Positions 18,717 to 28,508 of a stretch of 35,417 nt of DNA are shown one piece after another. The translations under genes were made by a program, and so were the position numbers. Origin of the DNA: Bacteroidetes bacterium GWB2_32_14 (lineage in GTDB: Bacteria > Bacteroidota > Bacteroidia > Bacteroidales > UBA12077); assembly GCA_001768235.1 (NCBI GenBank), contig MENK01000011.1, positions 1 through 35,417 of the forward strand, in the 5' to 3' direction. How positions within the stretch are numbered: position 1 is the first letter of the stretch; each line of letters begins with the position of its first letter. The notes below the pieces were generated by a model. The model worked only from the letters and a program-made list of their open reading frames with translations. It did not search any database and was not told where the DNA came from.

Positions 18717-19496
18717 TTATTCTTCAATATTTATTATCTCTTCTATATATTTAAATGTTGACAATATTTCTGCTTTATCTTTTCTAATAACAACAGCTAA
18801 TTCATAATGTGCCGATGGTTTACCATCAATTGTTCTGATTGTCCATCCATCGGGGTCTTGTTTTATGTACTTATTTCCCATGTTTATCATAGGTTCGATA
18901 CAAATAACCAGGCCTTCTGCTAATTTAATGCCTCTTCCTCTTTTGCCATAGTTTGGTACTTCAGGTGCTTCGTGCATCTCTCTTCCTAAACCATGTCCAA
19001 CCATTTCTCTTACTACAGAATATCCTGCGTTTTCGGCATGTAATTGAACTGCATAACCAATATCTCCAATTCTAAAACCTTCTACTGCATTTTCAATACC
19101 CTTAAAAAGAGATTCTTTGGTTGTTTTCATTAGATTTCTGACATCTTTATTAACTTCTCCAACAGGAAAAGTATATGCAGTATCGCCATAAAAACCTTCC
19201 ATATAGGTACCGCAATCTACTGAAACAATATCTCCTTCTTTAAGAACTCTGTTTGAAGGTATTCCATGAACAACCTCATCATTTACTGAAGTGCATAAGG
19301 TGTTTGGATATCCTCCGTAACCTAAAAACCCTGGTACTGCACCATTATCACGAATATACTCTTCGGCTCTTTTATCAAGTTCAAGAGTAGTTATTCCGGG
19401 TTTTATTAATTTTGCAACTTCAGCAAGAGTTTTTGAAACGAGTAAATTATTTCGTCGTATGATTTCAATCTCTTCTTCGGTTTTATAAACTAGCAT
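18717..19496 (-). CDS. map: Methionine aminopeptidase type I
   Basis: This 259-aa metalloprotease removes the initiator methionine from new proteins. The five metal ligands are in place: Asp94 and Asp105 ([17 protein letters not shown]), His168 ([18 protein letters not shown]), Glu201 ([10 protein letters not shown]) and Glu232 (AHYELAVV). His78 is the substrate-binding histidine (VHGIP). There is no N-terminal zinc-finger extension, which fits type Ia. The codon before this ATG is TTG; the ATG at 19496 is the better start. Position between secY and infA is the normal Bacteroidota order, with adk missing. Confidence 0.97.
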   Translation of the reverse strand: MLVYKTEEEIEIIRRNNLLVSKTLAEVAKLIKPGITTLELDKRAEEYIRDNGAVPGFLGYGGYPNTLCTSVNDEVVHGIPSNRVLKEGDIVSVDCGTYMEGFYGDTAYTFPVGEVNKDVRNLMKTTKESLFKGIENAVEGFRIGDIGYAVQLHAENAGYSVVREMVGHGLGREMHEAPEVPNYGKRGRGIKLAEGLVICIEPMINMGNKYIKQDPDGWTIRTIDGKPSAHYELAVVIRKDKAEILSTFKYIEEIINIEE

Positions 19497-19516
19497 CAAA
19501 GAACGTAATTTTTCTT

Positions 19517-20857
19517 TTATATAGCAGACGTACTTCCCGATCTGCCTTTTATTCTTCCTGATTTCATTAAACCATCATAATGTCTCATTAACAAGTGGCT
19601 TTCGATTTGTTGTAATGTATCTAAAACTACTCCAACGAGAATTAATAATGATGTACCTCCATAAAACTGAGCCCACTGGCTATCAACTCCTGCCATTCGT
19701 GCAAAGGCCGGCATTATAGCTATAAAAGCCAAGAAAATGGAACCTGGCAATGTTATTCTTGACATAACTGTATCAAGAAACTCAACTGTTTTTCTTCCGG
19801 GTTTTACTCCTGGAATAAAGCCTCCGTTCTTTTTCATATCTTCTGCCATTTGCGATGGATTAATTGTTATTGCTGTGTAGAAGTATGTAAAAAGAATAAT
19901 CATTATTGCAAAAGTGAAATTATACCAGAAGCCTGTAATATTTGAAAATGCAGCTGCGAATCCAGTTAATGCTTCTGAGTTAGAAAATCCAACAAGCATT
20001 AGTGGTATAAACATTAATGCCTGAGCAAAAATGATAGGCATTACACCGGCAGAATTTACTTTTAAAGGAATATACTGACGAACACCCCCGTATTGTTTGT
20101 TACCAACAATTCGTTTTGCATATTGTACAGGGATTTTTCGTGTTCCTTGTACCAATAAAATTGTAGCAATAAAAACAAAGAAGAGTATTACCATTTCTAT
20201 TAAGAATGCAACAAGGCCTCCGCCTTGTGTTTCGAGCCTGTTAATAAATTCGGCAAATAATGAGAAAGGTAATCGTGCTATAATACCAATCATAATGATT
20301 AATGATATCCCGTTTCCAATTCCTTTGTCTGTAATTTTCTCACCAAGCCACATGATAAACATGGTTCCGGCAGTAAGAATAATTACCGATGAGAACCAGA
20401 AAAATGTACCCTGGAATACGAATGCAGATGTAGGGAGTTGTACCTGCAGGTTTTTTAAATATGCAGGGGCTTGCATTAATAAAATTGCAACTGTTAAATA
20501 TCTTGTTAATTGATTGATTTTTCTTCTTCCACTTTCGCCTTCACGTTGCATTCTTTGGAAATAAGGTATTGCTATTCCTAACAATTGAATCACAATTGAA
20601 GCAGAGATATAAGGCATAATACCTAAAGCAAAAATGGATGCATTAGCGAATGCTCCACCTGAAAACATGTTTAGAAGGCCTAATACACCATCAGAAGTTT
20701 GACTTTTAAGCGCAGTAAGCTGGCTTGGATCAATTCCTGGTAATACAATATAACTACCTAAACGGTAAATTAAAAGTATAAACAAAGTATATAAGATTCT
20801 GTATCTTAGATCTTCAATTTTAACAATGTTTTTTATAGTCTGTATTAGAGCTTTCAT
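19517..20857 (-). CDS. secY: Protein translocase subunit SecY
   Basis: This 446-aa inner-membrane channel of the Sec pathway has about ten membrane segments. Recognisable parts are the N-terminal amphipathic start with RILYTLFILLIYRLGSYI (TM1), the plug region after it (SQTSDGVLGLLNMFSGGAFANASIFALGIMPYIS, given here only as an approximate region), PYFQRMQREGESGRRKINQ, TDKGIGNGISLIIMIGI and GIRPGRKT-like GVKPGRKTVEFL in the cytosolic loop. The C-terminal tail is GRIKGRSG. It has full length and lies 4 nt after rplO. SecE and SecG are encoded elsewhere. Confidence 0.97.
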   Translation of the reverse strand: MKALIQTIKNIVKIEDLRYRILYTLFILLIYRLGSYIVLPGIDPSQLTALKSQTSDGVLGLLNMFSGGAFANASIFALGIMPYISASIVIQLLGIAIPYFQRMQREGESGRRKINQLTRYLTVAILLMQAPAYLKNLQVQLPTSAFVFQGTFFWFSSVIILTAGTMFIMWLGEKITDKGIGNGISLIIMIGIIARLPFSLFAEFINRLETQGGGLVAFLIEMVILFFVFIATILLVQGTRKIPVQYAKRIVGNKQYGGVRQYIPLKVNSAGVMPIIFAQALMFIPLMLVGFSNSEALTGFAAAFSNITGFWYNFTFAIMIILFTYFYTAITINPSQMAEDMKKNGGFIPGVKPGRKTVEFLDTVMSRITLPGSIFLAFIAIMPAFARMAGVDSQWAQFYGGTSLLILVGVVLDTLQQIESHLLMRHYDGLMKSGRIKGRSGSTSAI

Positions 20858-20861
20858 TCAA

Positions 20862-21308
20862 TTATAATTTTACAACGGTTCCCTTAACTGATTCAATTGC
20901 TTCAATTGCTGATTTTGAAAAAGCATGTGCTTTAACTTCAAGTTTCCTGGTTAGTTTACCATTACCAAGAATTTTAACCAAACTATTCTTTTTAACAAGT
21001 CCGGCATCAACTAAAACATCCATATCAATTGTTGTTAACCCTTTTTTATCGGCTAATTTTTCTAAAGTTTCGATATTGATCCCTTTATAATCTTTACGTG
21101 TAATGTTTGTAAATCCAAATTTGGGAAGACGTCTTTGAAGAGGCATTTGACCACCTTCAAAACCGATTTTTTTCTTGTACCCGGATCTTTGTTTTGCGCC
21201 TTTATGGCCTCTTGTGGAGGTACCGCCTTTACCAGATCCCTGACCTCTACCAACTCTTTTACTACGTTTTACCGAATTTTCGGCTGGTTTTAAGTTACTT
21301 AAATCCAT
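20862..21308 (-). CDS. rplO: 50S ribosomal protein L15
   Basis: This 148-aa late-assembly 50S protein has the typical basic, glycine-rich N-terminus ([30 protein letters not shown] in the family pattern; here from residue 14). Downstream it has [17 protein letters not shown] and a globular C-terminus with [15 protein letters not shown] and [13 protein letters not shown]. It sits 28 nt after rpmD, 4 nt before secY. Confidence 0.97.
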   Translation of the reverse strand: MDLSNLKPAENSVKRSKRVGRGQGSGKGGTSTRGHKGAKQRSGYKKKIGFEGGQMPLQRRLPKFGFTNITRKDYKGINIETLEKLADKKGLTTIDMDVLVDAGLVKKNSLVKILGNGKLTRKLEVKAHAFSKSAIEAIESVKGTVVKL

Positions 21309-21336
21309 GATTTATACTATTTCTTTAAAATCGTTA

Positions 21337-21510
21337 TTAATTTTTCTCAACCTTAACTAAATGTTGCACTTTATGTACCATTCCTAAAACCTGAGGTGTT
21401 TCCTCTAATTCTACCGGATTATGCATTTTTTTTATACCTAGTGCTTCTAAGGTTCTTTTTTGGCGTTTCGTTGAACCGATCTCGCTCTTTATTTGAATAA
21501 CTTTTATCAT
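21337..21510 (-). CDS. rpmD: 50S ribosomal protein L30
   Basis: This 57-aa protein begins MIKVIQIKSEIGSTKRQKRT, continues with LEALGIKKMHNPVELEETP and ends VQHLVKVEKN. The start, the RQK.TL..LGL-like turn and the final histidine-valine strand all match the short bacterial L30. It uses an ATG start at 21510, 18 nt after rpsE, and fills what would otherwise be a 220-nt gap before rplO. Confidence 0.95.
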   Translation of the reverse strand: MIKVIQIKSEIGSTKRQKRTLEALGIKKMHNPVELEETPQVLGMVHKVQHLVKVEKN

Positions 21511-21528
21511 CGCCCTATAGTTTTTCTA

Positions 21529-22044
21529 TTATCCGTTAAAAACTTTATCAAGTGTTACCCCTCTATGATCAGCAATTGAACGTGCATCTCTTAATTTTAA
21601 TAATGCTTCAATTGTAGCTTTAACCAGGTTGTGAGGGTTACTTGAACCTTTTGATTTAGCTAACACATCTTTTACACCAACACTTTCCAGTACGGCACGC
21701 ATAGCACCTCCGGCTTTAACCCCTGTTCCGTGTGATGCCGGTTTCAGAAATACTTCTGCACCACCAAATGTAGCTATTTGTTCGTGAGGTATCGTACCTT
21801 TATAAATAGGTACTTTAACCAGGTTTTTCTTTGCAGCTTCAACTCCTTTAGCTATTGCTGTCGTTACTTCTTTAGCTTTTCCTAATCCATAACCAACTAT
21901 TCCGTCTTCATTTCCAACAACAACAATTGCTGTAAAGCCAAAATTACGTCCTCCCTTGGTTACTTTAGTTACCCTTTGAATACTAACGAGTTTATCTTTT
22001 AATTCTAAATCGCTGGTTTTTACTTTTCTTATACTTGTTGACAT
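21529..22044 (-). CDS. rpsE: 30S ribosomal protein S5
   Basis: This 171-aa protein at the mRNA entry site is involved in helicase activity and decoding fidelity. The N-terminal double-stranded-RNA-binding-like domain has [21 protein letters not shown] and [13 protein letters not shown]; the C-terminal part has [21 protein letters not shown] and [16 protein letters not shown]. The residues around the GGRNF loop, where spectinomycin-resistance mutations occur in E. coli, look normal. ATG start, 12 nt after rplR. Confidence 0.98.
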   Translation of the reverse strand: MSTSIRKVKTSDLELKDKLVSIQRVTKVTKGGRNFGFTAIVVVGNEDGIVGYGLGKAKEVTTAIAKGVEAAKKNLVKVPIYKGTIPHEQIATFGGAEVFLKPASHGTGVKAGGAMRAVLESVGVKDVLAKSKGSSNPHNLVKATIEALLKLRDARSIADHRGVTLDKVFNG

Positions 22045-22056
22045 AATTTCTTTTTC

Positions 22057-22416
22057 TTAAAATTTAAGTCCACCCTCTCTGGCAGCTTCTGCTAATGATT
22101 TAACTCTACCATGATATAAACAGCCGTTTCTATCGAAAACTACTTCGGTAATACCTTGTTCTAAAGCTTTTTTCGATGCTAATTGACCTACAAGTTTAGC
22201 TTGTTCAATTTTTGCTAAATTACCTTTTTCGGCTACATCTTTATTTCGTGAACAAACAGAAAGTAAAGTTTTTCCTTCTAAATCGTCAATAAACTGAACA
22301 TAAATCTGTTTATTACTTCTAAAGACAGACATTCTTGGCTTTGTAGCAGTTCCTTTGAGCTGCTTGCGAATGCGTCTTTTTATTCTTATTCTTCTCTCTT
22401 GCTTTGTTAAAGCCAT
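22057..22416 (-). CDS. rplR: 50S ribosomal protein L18
   Basis: This 119-aa 5S rRNA-binding protein works with L5 and L25 in the central protuberance. It has a basic N-terminal arm ([21 protein letters not shown]), followed by [17 protein letters not shown], and ends with [26 protein letters not shown], which is diagnostic. It starts 20 nt after rplF. Confidence 0.98.
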   Translation of the reverse strand: MALTKQERRIRIKRRIRKQLKGTATKPRMSVFRSNKQIYVQFIDDLEGKTLLSVCSRNKDVAEKGNLAKIEQAKLVGQLASKKALEQGITEVVFDRNGCLYHGRVKSLAEAAREGGLKF

Positions 22417-22436
22417 GACTATATTATTTAAATATG

Positions 22437-22991
22437 TTATACACTCGCAGATTTACCGGCTTTTCTGCGTAATACTTCGCCGACAAATTTAATCCCTTTA
22501 CCTTTGTATGGTTCTGGTGGCCGTAAAGAACGAATTTTAGCTGCTACCTCTCCAATAAGTTGTTTATCAACACTTCTTAAAGTAATGATTGGGTTGCTTC
22601 TTCTTTCTTGTTTAGTTTCAACTTTCACTTCTTCAGGTAATAAGAAATGAATATCATGTGAATAACCTAAACTTAACTCTAACACCTGACCTTTTGCTTC
22701 AGCTCTGTAACCAACTCCTACTAATTCTTGTTCTAAAGTAAATCCTTCAGATACTCCAATAACCATATTGTTAATCAAAGAACGATAAAGTCCATGCATT
22801 GATTTATGATTAATCGCGTCGCTTGGCCTGCTTAATACTATCTGGTTATCTTTTACCTCAACTTTGATATCCTGATTAACTAATTGCGAAATTTGTCCTT
22901 TAGGGCCTTTAACTTTTACTTCGTTATTCTCGCCAATAGTCACAACAACATCTTTTGGTAAATCAATCGGTAATAATCCTATTCGTGACAT
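22437..22991 (-). CDS. rplF: 50S ribosomal protein L6
   Basis: This 184-aa protein sits near the factor-binding site of the 50S and is made of two similar domains. It begins [17 protein letters not shown]. The first domain contains [13 protein letters not shown] and the second the RNA-binding signature region [23 protein letters not shown], ending with [12 protein letters not shown]. It is one of the few genes here with a full Shine-Dalgarno, TAAGGAGG 8 nt before its ATG. Confidence 0.98.
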   Translation of the reverse strand: MSRIGLLPIDLPKDVVVTIGENNEVKVKGPKGQISQLVNQDIKVEVKDNQIVLSRPSDAINHKSMHGLYRSLINNMVIGVSEGFTLEQELVGVGYRAEAKGQVLELSLGYSHDIHFLLPEEVKVETKQERRSNPIITLRSVDKQLIGEVAAKIRSLRPPEPYKGKGIKFVGEVLRRKAGKSASV

Positions 22992-22999
22992 TTAGTTAT

Positions 23000-23007
23000 C
23001 CTCCTTA
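23000..23007 (-). promoter_or_regulatory. Full Shine-Dalgarno sequence of rplF
   Basis: The minus strand reads TAAGGAGG followed by 8 nt and the rplF ATG. It lies in the 16-nt gap after the rpsH stop, so protein-coding constraint does not explain it. It matches the anti-Shine-Dalgarno of 16S rRNA at seven or eight positions, in contrast to the A/T-rich leaders of most neighbours. Confidence 0.8.
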
Positions 23008-23406
23008 TTAATGTACATAACAAATTACTTCGCCACCAACTTTAAGTGTACGTGCTTCTTTATCGGTAATTACACCTTTAGATGTTGATAAAATTGCAAT
23101 ACCTAATCCGTTAAGTACTCTTGGTATTTCGTCGGTACCTACATATTTTCTTAAACCTGGTTTACTAACTCTTTGTATTGAGCGAATAGCCGGCACTTTA
23201 CTTTCAGGATGATATTTTAAAGCAATTTTTATTACTCCTTGTTTATCATCTTCTTCAAATTTATAGGATAAAATATATCCTTTGTCAAAAAGAATTTTTG
23301 TAATATCCTTTTTTAAATTTGATGAAGGAATCTCAACTACTCTATGTTTTGCCATTACAGCATTTCTTAAACGAGTAAGATAATCTGCTATTGGATCTGT
23401 GATCAT
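23008..23406 (-). CDS. rpsH: 30S ribosomal protein S8
   Basis: This 132-aa primary binder of 16S helix 21 starts [19 protein letters not shown], with [37 protein letters not shown] as the diagnostic C-terminal region (residues about 93-121) and a final GGEVICYVH. In E. coli S8 represses the spc operon at rplE; no matching RNA structure was recognised here. It lies 26 nt after rpsN. Confidence 0.98.
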   Translation of the reverse strand: MITDPIADYLTRLRNAVMAKHRVVEIPSSNLKKDITKILFDKGYILSYKFEEDDKQGVIKIALKYHPESKVPAIRSIQRVSKPGLRKYVGTDEIPRVLNGLGIAILSTSKGVITDKEARTLKVGGEVICYVH

Positions 23407-23432
23407 ATCTCTTCTATTTATTATATTTCAAT

Positions 23433-23702
23433 TTACCAACTTGCCTTCCTTACACCAGGTATTAAACCTTTTGAAGCCATTTCTCTGAAAGTAATCCTGC
23501 TTATGCCGAATTGTCTCATATATCCTTTTGGCCTACCAGTTAATAAGCATCGGTTATGCATTCTGATAGGATTGGAATTTTTAGGTAATCTGCTTAGCCC
23601 AACATAATCGCCTTCAGCTTTAAGTTCTGCTCTTTTGGCAGCATACTTTTCAACTAATCTCTGGCGTTTTCTCTCGCGGGCTTTCATTGATTCTTTAGCC
23701 AT
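23433..23702 (-). CDS. rpsN: 30S ribosomal protein S14 (zinc-free type)
   Basis: This 89-aa protein of the 30S head ([20 protein letters not shown]...) has the signature [24 protein letters not shown] near residue 51-74 and ends GVRKASW. It is the longer form without the two CxxC zinc motifs of the short S14. Only one cysteine is present. ATG start, 5 nt after rplE. Confidence 0.98.
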   Translation of the reverse strand: MAKESMKARERKRQRLVEKYAAKRAELKAEGDYVGLSRLPKNSNPIRMHNRCLLTGRPKGYMRQFGISRITFREMASKGLIPGVRKASW

Positions 23703-23707
23703 ACTAA

Positions 23708-24265
23708 CTATTTCTTTTTAATATTTTTAAATGGAATTCCAAATTCACGTAAGAGTGCTAATCCTTCTTCGTCGGTTTTAGCAGTGGTAACAAAAGTAAT
23801 CTCCAAACCTAAAATTCTATTTATTTTATCGAGATCAATTTCAGGGAAAATAATTTGTTCCTGAACACCTAATGTATAATTTCCTCGTCCGTCAAACTTT
23901 GTACTTACACCGTTGAAATCGCGAATCCTTGGAAGAGAAATAGATATTAATCTCTCCATAAATTCGTACATTCTATCTTTACGTAAAGTTACTTTTACAC
24001 CGATAGGCATTCCTTTACGTAATTTAAAGTTAGAAATATCCTTTTTAGAATACGTTTTAATTGCTTTTTGACCTGCAATTATAGTTAATTCTTCTTGTGC
24101 TGCTTCAATAAGCTTCTTATCAGCAACAGCCTGACCAACTCCCTGATTCAAGATTATTTTTTCTAATCTTGGTACTTCCATAACCGAAGTGTAATTAAAT
24201 TCCTTTTTTAATGAAGGAATAATTTCGTTTTTGAACCTGGTCTTTAAAACTGGCGTATATTCCAT
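23708..24265 (-). CDS. rplE: 50S ribosomal protein L5
   Basis: This 185-aa protein of the central protuberance binds 5S rRNA and contacts P-site tRNA. Markers are [61 protein letters not shown] and [40 protein letters not shown] (C-terminal region about 140-180). Its ATG overlaps the rplX stop codon by one base (TAATG). A doubled AGGAG lies in the last codons of rplX, so its translation is probably coupled to rplX. Confidence 0.98.
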   Translation of the reverse strand: MEYTPVLKTRFKNEIIPSLKKEFNYTSVMEVPRLEKIILNQGVGQAVADKKLIEAAQEELTIIAGQKAIKTYSKKDISNFKLRKGMPIGVKVTLRKDRMYEFMERLISISLPRIRDFNGVSTKFDGRGNYTLGVQEQIIFPEIDLDKINRILGLEITFVTTAKTDEEGLALLREFGIPFKNIKKK

Positions 24266-24588
24266 TACTTAATCTCCTCTCCTGATTTTTTTGAATATCG
24301 CACTAATTTGCTTTTATCATTTAATCTTCTTCCAATTCGGGTTGGTTTTCCTGTTGATGGGTCAACAACCATTAAATTTGATATATGAATTGGTGCTTCT
24401 TTTTTAACGATACCACCTTGTGGATTAGCTGCGTTAGGTTTAGTGTGTTTCGAAACCATATTAACGCTTTCAACAATCGCTTTTTCCTTTTCGTAGATTA
24501 CTTCAAGTACTTTGCCTTGCTGACCTTTGTACTCTCCTGCATTTACGTAAACAGTATCGCCTTTCTTAATGTGTAATTTCCTTCGCAT
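24265..24588 (-). CDS. rplX: 50S ribosomal protein L24
   Basis: This 107-aa assembly initiator has an N-terminal KOW motif ([23 protein letters not shown]) that binds the 5' end of 23S rRNA. It continues with [20 protein letters not shown], where PQGGI is a strong family mark, and ends [22 protein letters not shown]. The terminal GGA-GAG-GAG codons create the rplE Shine-Dalgarno. It lies 18 nt after rplN. Confidence 0.98.
   Translation of the reverse strand: MRRKLHIKKGDTVYVNAGEYKGQQGKVLEVIYEKEKAIVESVNMVSKHTKPNAANPQGGIVKKEAPIHISNLMVVDPSTGKPTRIGRRLNDKSKLVRYSKKSGEEIK
24274..24283 (-). promoter_or_regulatory. Double AGGAG Shine-Dalgarno for rplE inside rplX
   Basis: The minus strand reads AGGAGAGGAG, then 8 nt, then the rplE ATG. 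The two AGGAG units come from Gly-Glu-Glu codons at the end of rplX written with GAG instead of the commoner GAA. With the TAATG overlap it suggests reinitiation. Confidence 0.65.
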
Positions 24589-24606
24589 GCAGCTATATTT
24601 TTAATA

Positions 24607-24972
24607 TTATAATACTTCTGGAGCTAATGATATAATTTTCATGTATTTCTCGCGCAATTCTCGTGGAATTGGGCCAAATATACGTGTTCCTCTTATTTCA
24701 TCAGCGTTATTTAACAATACAACGGCATTGTTATCGAAACGAATATAAGAACCATCTGGTCGTCGAACTTCTTTTTTAGTTCGAACAACAACAGCTTTTG
24801 AAACTGTTCCTTTTTTTACTTCTCCGGATGGTAAAGCACTTTTAACAGCAACTACAATTTTATCGCCTATGGAAGCATATCTTTTCCCTGTACCTCCTAG
24901 TACACGAATGCAAAGTACTTCCTTGGCCCCGCTGTTATCGGCTACTGTTAATCTACTTTCTTGTTGTATCAT
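24607..24972 (-). CDS. rplN: 50S ribosomal protein L14
   Basis: This 121-aa protein sits at the subunit interface of the 50S. It begins [27 protein letters not shown], of which ADNSGAK (11-17) is the most typical part. It continues with [30 protein letters not shown] and [27 protein letters not shown] near the end. Full length; starts 2 nt after rpsQ. Confidence 0.98.
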   Translation of the reverse strand: MIQQESRLTVADNSGAKEVLCIRVLGGTGKRYASIGDKIVVAVKSALPSGEVKKGTVSKAVVVRTKKEVRRPDGSYIRFDNNAVVLLNNADEIRGTRIFGPIPRELREKYMKIISLAPEVL

Positions 24973-24974
24973 GG

Positions 24975-25235
24975 CTATTTAACTCTTTCAATAATTTCAA
25001 CTAATCTCCAACATTTATTTTTGCTCAAAGGCCTTGTTTCCATAATTCGAACAGTGTCCCCTATATTGCAAGTATTTTCTTCATCGTGTGCAGTAAGTTT
25101 ATTCCTGCGATTAATGAATTTGCCGTATTTTGGATGTTTAACTTTACGTTCAACAGCAATGACTATGGTTTTATCCATTTTATTGCTAACTACAATACCA
25201 ACACGTTCTTTTCTCAGTTTTCTTGCTGTTTCCAT
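24975..25235 (-). CDS. rpsQ: 30S ribosomal protein S17
   Basis: This 86-aa OB-fold protein binds 16S helix 11. It has [59 protein letters not shown] and a [11 protein letters not shown] end, all family marks. ATG start at 25235, 9 nt after rpmC. Confidence 0.98.
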   Translation of the reverse strand: METARKLRKERVGIVVSNKMDKTIVIAVERKVKHPKYGKFINRRNKLTAHDEENTCNIGDTVRIMETRPLSKNKCWRLVEIIERVK

Positions 25236-25244
25236 TTCTCAAAA

Positions 25245-25451
25245 TTAACTGTTTGAACTCTCGTTTATTTCTCTTTTACGCAACTCAGTTTTTAACCTGG
25301 CAACATTTTTGCGTGATTGCTTAATTTTCAAAGGATTGTCTAAAGGAGACACAGCATGATTTAACTTTAGACGAGTCAGAAGGGTGCTCTCTGTTTCGAT
25401 TCTTTCTTCTAACTCCTTTGTTGATAACTCTCTAATTTCAGAACTTTTCAT
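25245..25451 (-). CDS. rpmC: 50S ribosomal protein L29
   Basis: This 68-aa helical hairpin protein sits near the polypeptide exit tunnel, where SRP and trigger factor dock. It starts MKSSEIRELSTKELEERI and has LKLNHAVSPLDNPLKIKQSRKNVARLKTELRKRE in the second helix (residues about 28-61). It lies 6 nt after rplP. Confidence 0.97.
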   Translation of the reverse strand: MKSSEIRELSTKELEERIETESTLLTRLKLNHAVSPLDNPLKIKQSRKNVARLKTELRKREINESSNS

Positions 25452-25457
25452 TTCTCA

Positions 25458-25886
25458 CTAATTTGTTTTTTCAACATAATCTCGTCTTACAATGAACTTT
25501 GTAATAATAGGTAACTTTTGAGCGGCTAACCTTAAAGCTTCCTGAGCAATTTCGAAGGGAACGCCTTCTGCTTCGATAAGGATTCTTCCAGGTTTAACCG
25601 GAGCAACAAAACCTTCTGGTGCCCCTCTACCTTTACCCATACGTACTTCAGCTGGTTTTTTAGTGATAGGTTTATCCGGGAATATGCGAATCCATATTTG
25701 ACCTTCACGTTTCATATATCGTGTCACAGCTTGACGAGCTGCTTCTATTTGACGTCCTGTAATCCAGCACTCTTCCATTGCTTTGATTCCGAATGATCCA
25801 AATGCAAGTTGATTTCCTCGTTGGGCATTGCCTTTCATTTTGCCCTTCTGGACTCTTCTATATTTTGTTTTCTTTGGCTGTAACAT
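25458..25886 (-). CDS. rplP: 50S ribosomal protein L16
   Basis: This 142-aa protein by the A site and peptidyl transferase centre starts [19 protein letters not shown]. It carries [19 protein letters not shown], the conserved [20 protein letters not shown] loop and [13 protein letters not shown] at the C-terminus. The arginine in RMGKG is the one hydroxylated in E. coli. It lies 13 nt after rpsC. Confidence 0.98.
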   Translation of the reverse strand: MLQPKKTKYRRVQKGKMKGNAQRGNQLAFGSFGIKAMEECWITGRQIEAARQAVTRYMKREGQIWIRIFPDKPITKKPAEVRMGKGRGAPEGFVAPVKPGRILIEAEGVPFEIAQEALRLAAQKLPIITKFIVRRDYVEKTN

Positions 25887-25899
25887 CTTAATTATTCAA

Positions 25900-26628
25900 T
25901 TAAAATTTTTTATTTCCTTTTTTCTTTCCAAAGTTTCCCTGGGCAGGTTTTTGACCTTTAGGGGCAGCTGGTGCAGCTGTTAAATTTGGAGTAAGATCGT
26001 GTTTTCCATAAATCTCTCCTCTGCAAATCCATACTTTAACACCCATTAAACCTACTTTGGTTAATGCCTCACTTAAAGCGTAATCAATATCAGCACGGAA
26101 TGTGTGTAATGGAGTACGTCCGTCTTTATAAACTTCGGTACGAGCCATTTCAGCTCCACCCAGCCTGCCTGATATCTGTACTTTTATTCCCTCGGCACCC
26201 ATTCTCATGGTTGAAGCTATTGCCATTTTTATTGCTCTACGGTATGAAACTTTTCCTTCAATTTGTCGGGCAATTCCATTACCTACGATAGTTGCATCAA
26301 GTTCTGGCCTTTTAACTTCAAAAATGTTTATCTGAACTTCTTTTTTTGTAATTTTCTTTAACTCTTCTTTAAGTTTATCAACTTCCTGTCCTCCTTTACC
26401 AATAATAATACCCGGACGGGCAGTATTAACAGTTACGGTAATCAGTTTTAACGTTCTTTCGATGATAATTTTTGAAATACTTGCCTTAGCTAATCGTGCT
26501 TCCAGATACTTTCTAATTTTAGTATCTTCAACCAGTTTATCAGCATAGTTTCTTCCACCGTACCAATTAGAGTCCCAACCTTTAATGATTCCTAATCGAT
26601 TTGAAATCGGATTAACTTTTTGTCCCAT
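25900..26628 (-). CDS. rpsC: 30S ribosomal protein S3
   Basis: This 242-aa protein at the mRNA entry tunnel has a type-II KH domain at about 40-110 with the GxxG loop in [20 protein letters not shown]. The C-terminal domain has [20 protein letters not shown] and [30 protein letters not shown] (about 170-205). The end is an Ala/Pro/Lys-rich tail ([20 protein letters not shown]) that is probably flexible. It starts 3 nt after rplV. Confidence 0.98.
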   Translation of the reverse strand: MGQKVNPISNRLGIIKGWDSNWYGGRNYADKLVEDTKIRKYLEARLAKASISKIIIERTLKLITVTVNTARPGIIIGKGGQEVDKLKEELKKITKKEVQINIFEVKRPELDATIVGNGIARQIEGKVSYRRAIKMAIASTMRMGAEGIKVQISGRLGGAEMARTEVYKDGRTPLHTFRADIDYALSEALTKVGLMGVKVWICRGEIYGKHDLTPNLTAAPAAPKGQKPAQGNFGKKKGNKKF

Positions 26629-26631
26629 CTA

Positions 26632-27048
26632 TTATTCTGTTTGAGTATCGTTGTTACTTAAATTATCTAACACCAAGGTAACGTGGTTAGATCTTTTTCT
26701 GATTCTATGTGCTCTTCCTTGAGGAGCAGGTTGAACTCTTTTAAGTGTTCTTCCTTGATCAACAAAAATCTCTTTCACGATTAACTTTGAATCTTCTACT
26801 CGAACGCCTTCGTTTTTAATCTGCCAATTAGAAATTGCAGACATTAATAATTTTTCTAAACGGTCTGAAGCTTCTTTCGAATTAAATTTCAGTACATCAA
26901 GAGCTCTATTTACGTCCATCCCTCTAACCATGTCGGCTACTAACCTCATCTTTCGTGGTGATGTAGGGCAATTTCGTAAAATAGCAAAATATTGTTCTTT
27001 TTTGCTCTCTTTAATCTGATTTGCTCTTATTCTTTTTCTAGCACCCAT
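26632..27048 (-). CDS. rplV: 50S ribosomal protein L22
   Basis: This 138-aa protein lines the exit tunnel with a long beta-hairpin. It has [40 protein letters not shown] and a hairpin tip [19 protein letters not shown], the family signature and the site where macrolide-resistance changes occur in other bacteria. There is a short N-terminal basic extension and an acidic, Asn-rich tail. The gap to rpsS is 44 nt. Confidence 0.97.
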   Translation of the reverse strand: MGARKRIRANQIKESKKEQYFAILRNCPTSPRKMRLVADMVRGMDVNRALDVLKFNSKEASDRLEKLLMSAISNWQIKNEGVRVEDSKLIVKEIFVDQGRTLKRVQPAPQGRAHRIRKRSNHVTLVLDNLSNNDTQTE

Positions 27049-27092
27049 TATAATCTAAATATTTTTAGTGTAATAATACTATCGTCGGTTTG

Positions 27093-27362
27093 CTAACCTT
27101 TTTTATTACCTGCATGTCCTCTAAAAGTTCTGGTAGGTGCAAATTCTCCTAATTTGTGTCCAACCATATTTTCGGTAACATATACTGGTATGAATTTATT
27201 CCCGTTGTGAACTGCAATAGTATGCCCAACAAATTCTGGTGAAATCATTGATCTTCTAGACCAGGTTTTTACCACAGATTTTTTAGTTGATTCGTTCATT
27301 CCATGAACTCTTTTTTCAAGTTTGAAATCAATAAATGGGCCTTTTTTCAGTGATCGACTCAT
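27093..27362 (-). CDS. rpsS: 30S ribosomal protein S19
   Basis: This 89-aa protein of the 30S head contacts the 50S through bridge B1a. It begins [19 protein letters not shown] and has [52 protein letters not shown] (about 54-86) in the usual order. ATG start, 11 nt after rplB. Confidence 0.98.
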   Translation of the reverse strand: MSRSLKKGPFIDFKLEKRVHGMNESTKKSVVKTWSRRSMISPEFVGHTIAVHNGNKFIPVYVTENMVGHKLGEFAPTRTFRGHAGNKKG

Positions 27363-27373
27363 AGTAAACTAGT

Positions 27374-28198
27374 TTATTTCTTACGTTTTTCTACAATATA
27401 CTTATTTGAAGCATTCTTCTTAGCTCTGGTTTTATATCCTTTTGCCGGTAATCCTTTTCTTGATCTTGGATGACCTCCAGAAGCTCTTCCTTCACCACCA
27501 CCCATTGGGTGATCTACAGGGTTCATAACAACGCCTCTTACTCTTGGCCTGATACCTAACCATCTGTGTCTTCCTGCTTTCCCTGAAATTTCAAGGCTAT
27601 GGTCTGAGTTAGAAACTGAACCGATAGTTGCACGGCATGTTGTTAATATCATCCTTGATTCTCCTGATGGCAATTTAACAATTGCATATTTACCATCTCT
27701 TGAAGTAAGCTGGGCATATGATCCTGCACTTCGTGCTAATGATCCGCCTTTACCCGGATGCAGTTCAATATTATGAATTACTGTTCCCAAAGGAATTTCA
27801 GATAAGAACAATGTGTTTCCTATTTCAGGAGCAACATCTTTACCTGATACTATTATTTGTCCAACTTTTAAACCGTTTGGAGCGATAATATACCGTTTTT
27901 CTCCATCTTTGTATGTAACCAAAGCTATACGGGCTGTTCTGTTTGGATCGTATTCTATGCTTGAAACAGTAGCTTCCATTCCGTCTTTGTTGCGAAGAAA
28001 ATCAATTAAACGGTATCTTTTTTTATGACCCCCGCCAATATAACGCATAGTCATTTTACCATCATTGTTTCTTCCGCCAGTTCTTTTTATAGGAACTAAC
28101 AAAGATTTCTCAGGTGTATCTTTTGTTATTCCTTCAAAAGCACCGATTATTTTATGTCTTTGTCCTGGTGTTACAGGGTTTAATTTTCGTACCGCCAT
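27374..28198 (-). CDS. rplB: 50S ribosomal protein L2
   Basis: This 274-aa primary 23S-binding protein is needed for subunit association and peptidyl transfer. It has [23 protein letters not shown] in the N-terminal part, an OB-like domain with [21 protein letters not shown], and the loop [19 protein letters not shown] near 225-243. That loop has Met where E. coli has the second His of HPHGGGEG. This form is common outside proteobacteria. It starts 5 nt after rplW. Confidence 0.98.
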   Translation of the reverse strand: MAVRKLNPVTPGQRHKIIGAFEGITKDTPEKSLLVPIKRTGGRNNDGKMTMRYIGGGHKKRYRLIDFLRNKDGMEATVSSIEYDPNRTARIALVTYKDGEKRYIIAPNGLKVGQIIVSGKDVAPEIGNTLFLSEIPLGTVIHNIELHPGKGGSLARSAGSYAQLTSRDGKYAIVKLPSGESRMILTTCRATIGSVSNSDHSLEISGKAGRHRWLGIRPRVRGVVMNPVDHPMGGGEGRASGGHPRSRKGLPAKGYKTRAKKNASNKYIVEKRKK

Positions 28199-28203
28199 GT
28201 CAA

Positions 28204-28494
28204 TTAAATATTGCTATAAAAATCAATTTTTTCTCCATCTGCTAAAGTAACAACAGCTTTCTTAAATGAATTTGCTCTCCCTTGAACAATTCCTGACTTA
28301 GTGTATCGAGATTTTTTCTTTCCCAGATAACGCATGGTATTTACATCTTCAACTGAAACGCCATACATTTCTTCAATGGCGTTTTTAATTTGAATCTTAT
28401 TTGCACGCTTATCCACGATGAAACCATATCTGTTCAGGCTTTCTCCCTGCATGGTCATTTTCTCGGTAACTATTGGCTTCAATAAAATATCCAT
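28204..28494 (-). CDS. rplW: 50S ribosomal protein L23
   Basis: This 96-aa exit-tunnel protein is the docking site for trigger factor and SRP. It starts [14 protein letters not shown] and has [20 protein letters not shown] and [16 protein letters not shown], followed by the loop and a final strand [15 protein letters not shown]. Length and order fit; 14 nt after rplD. Confidence 0.97.
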   Translation of the reverse strand: MDILLKPIVTEKMTMQGESLNRYGFIVDKRANKIQIKNAIEEMYGVSVEDVNTMRYLGKKKSRYTKSGIVQGRANSFKKAVVTLADGEKIDFYSNI

Positions 28495-28508
28495 CGTATC
28501 AATTTTTT

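Noticed and set aside
20097-20513. 138-codon open frame on the + strand
   Set aside because: Antisense to secY, whose protein is a full-length match.
18367-23702. Zinc-free forms of L36, S4 and S14 as a zinc-limitation adaptation
   Set aside because: These cysteine-poor forms are usual for the phylum and do not point to a special system.
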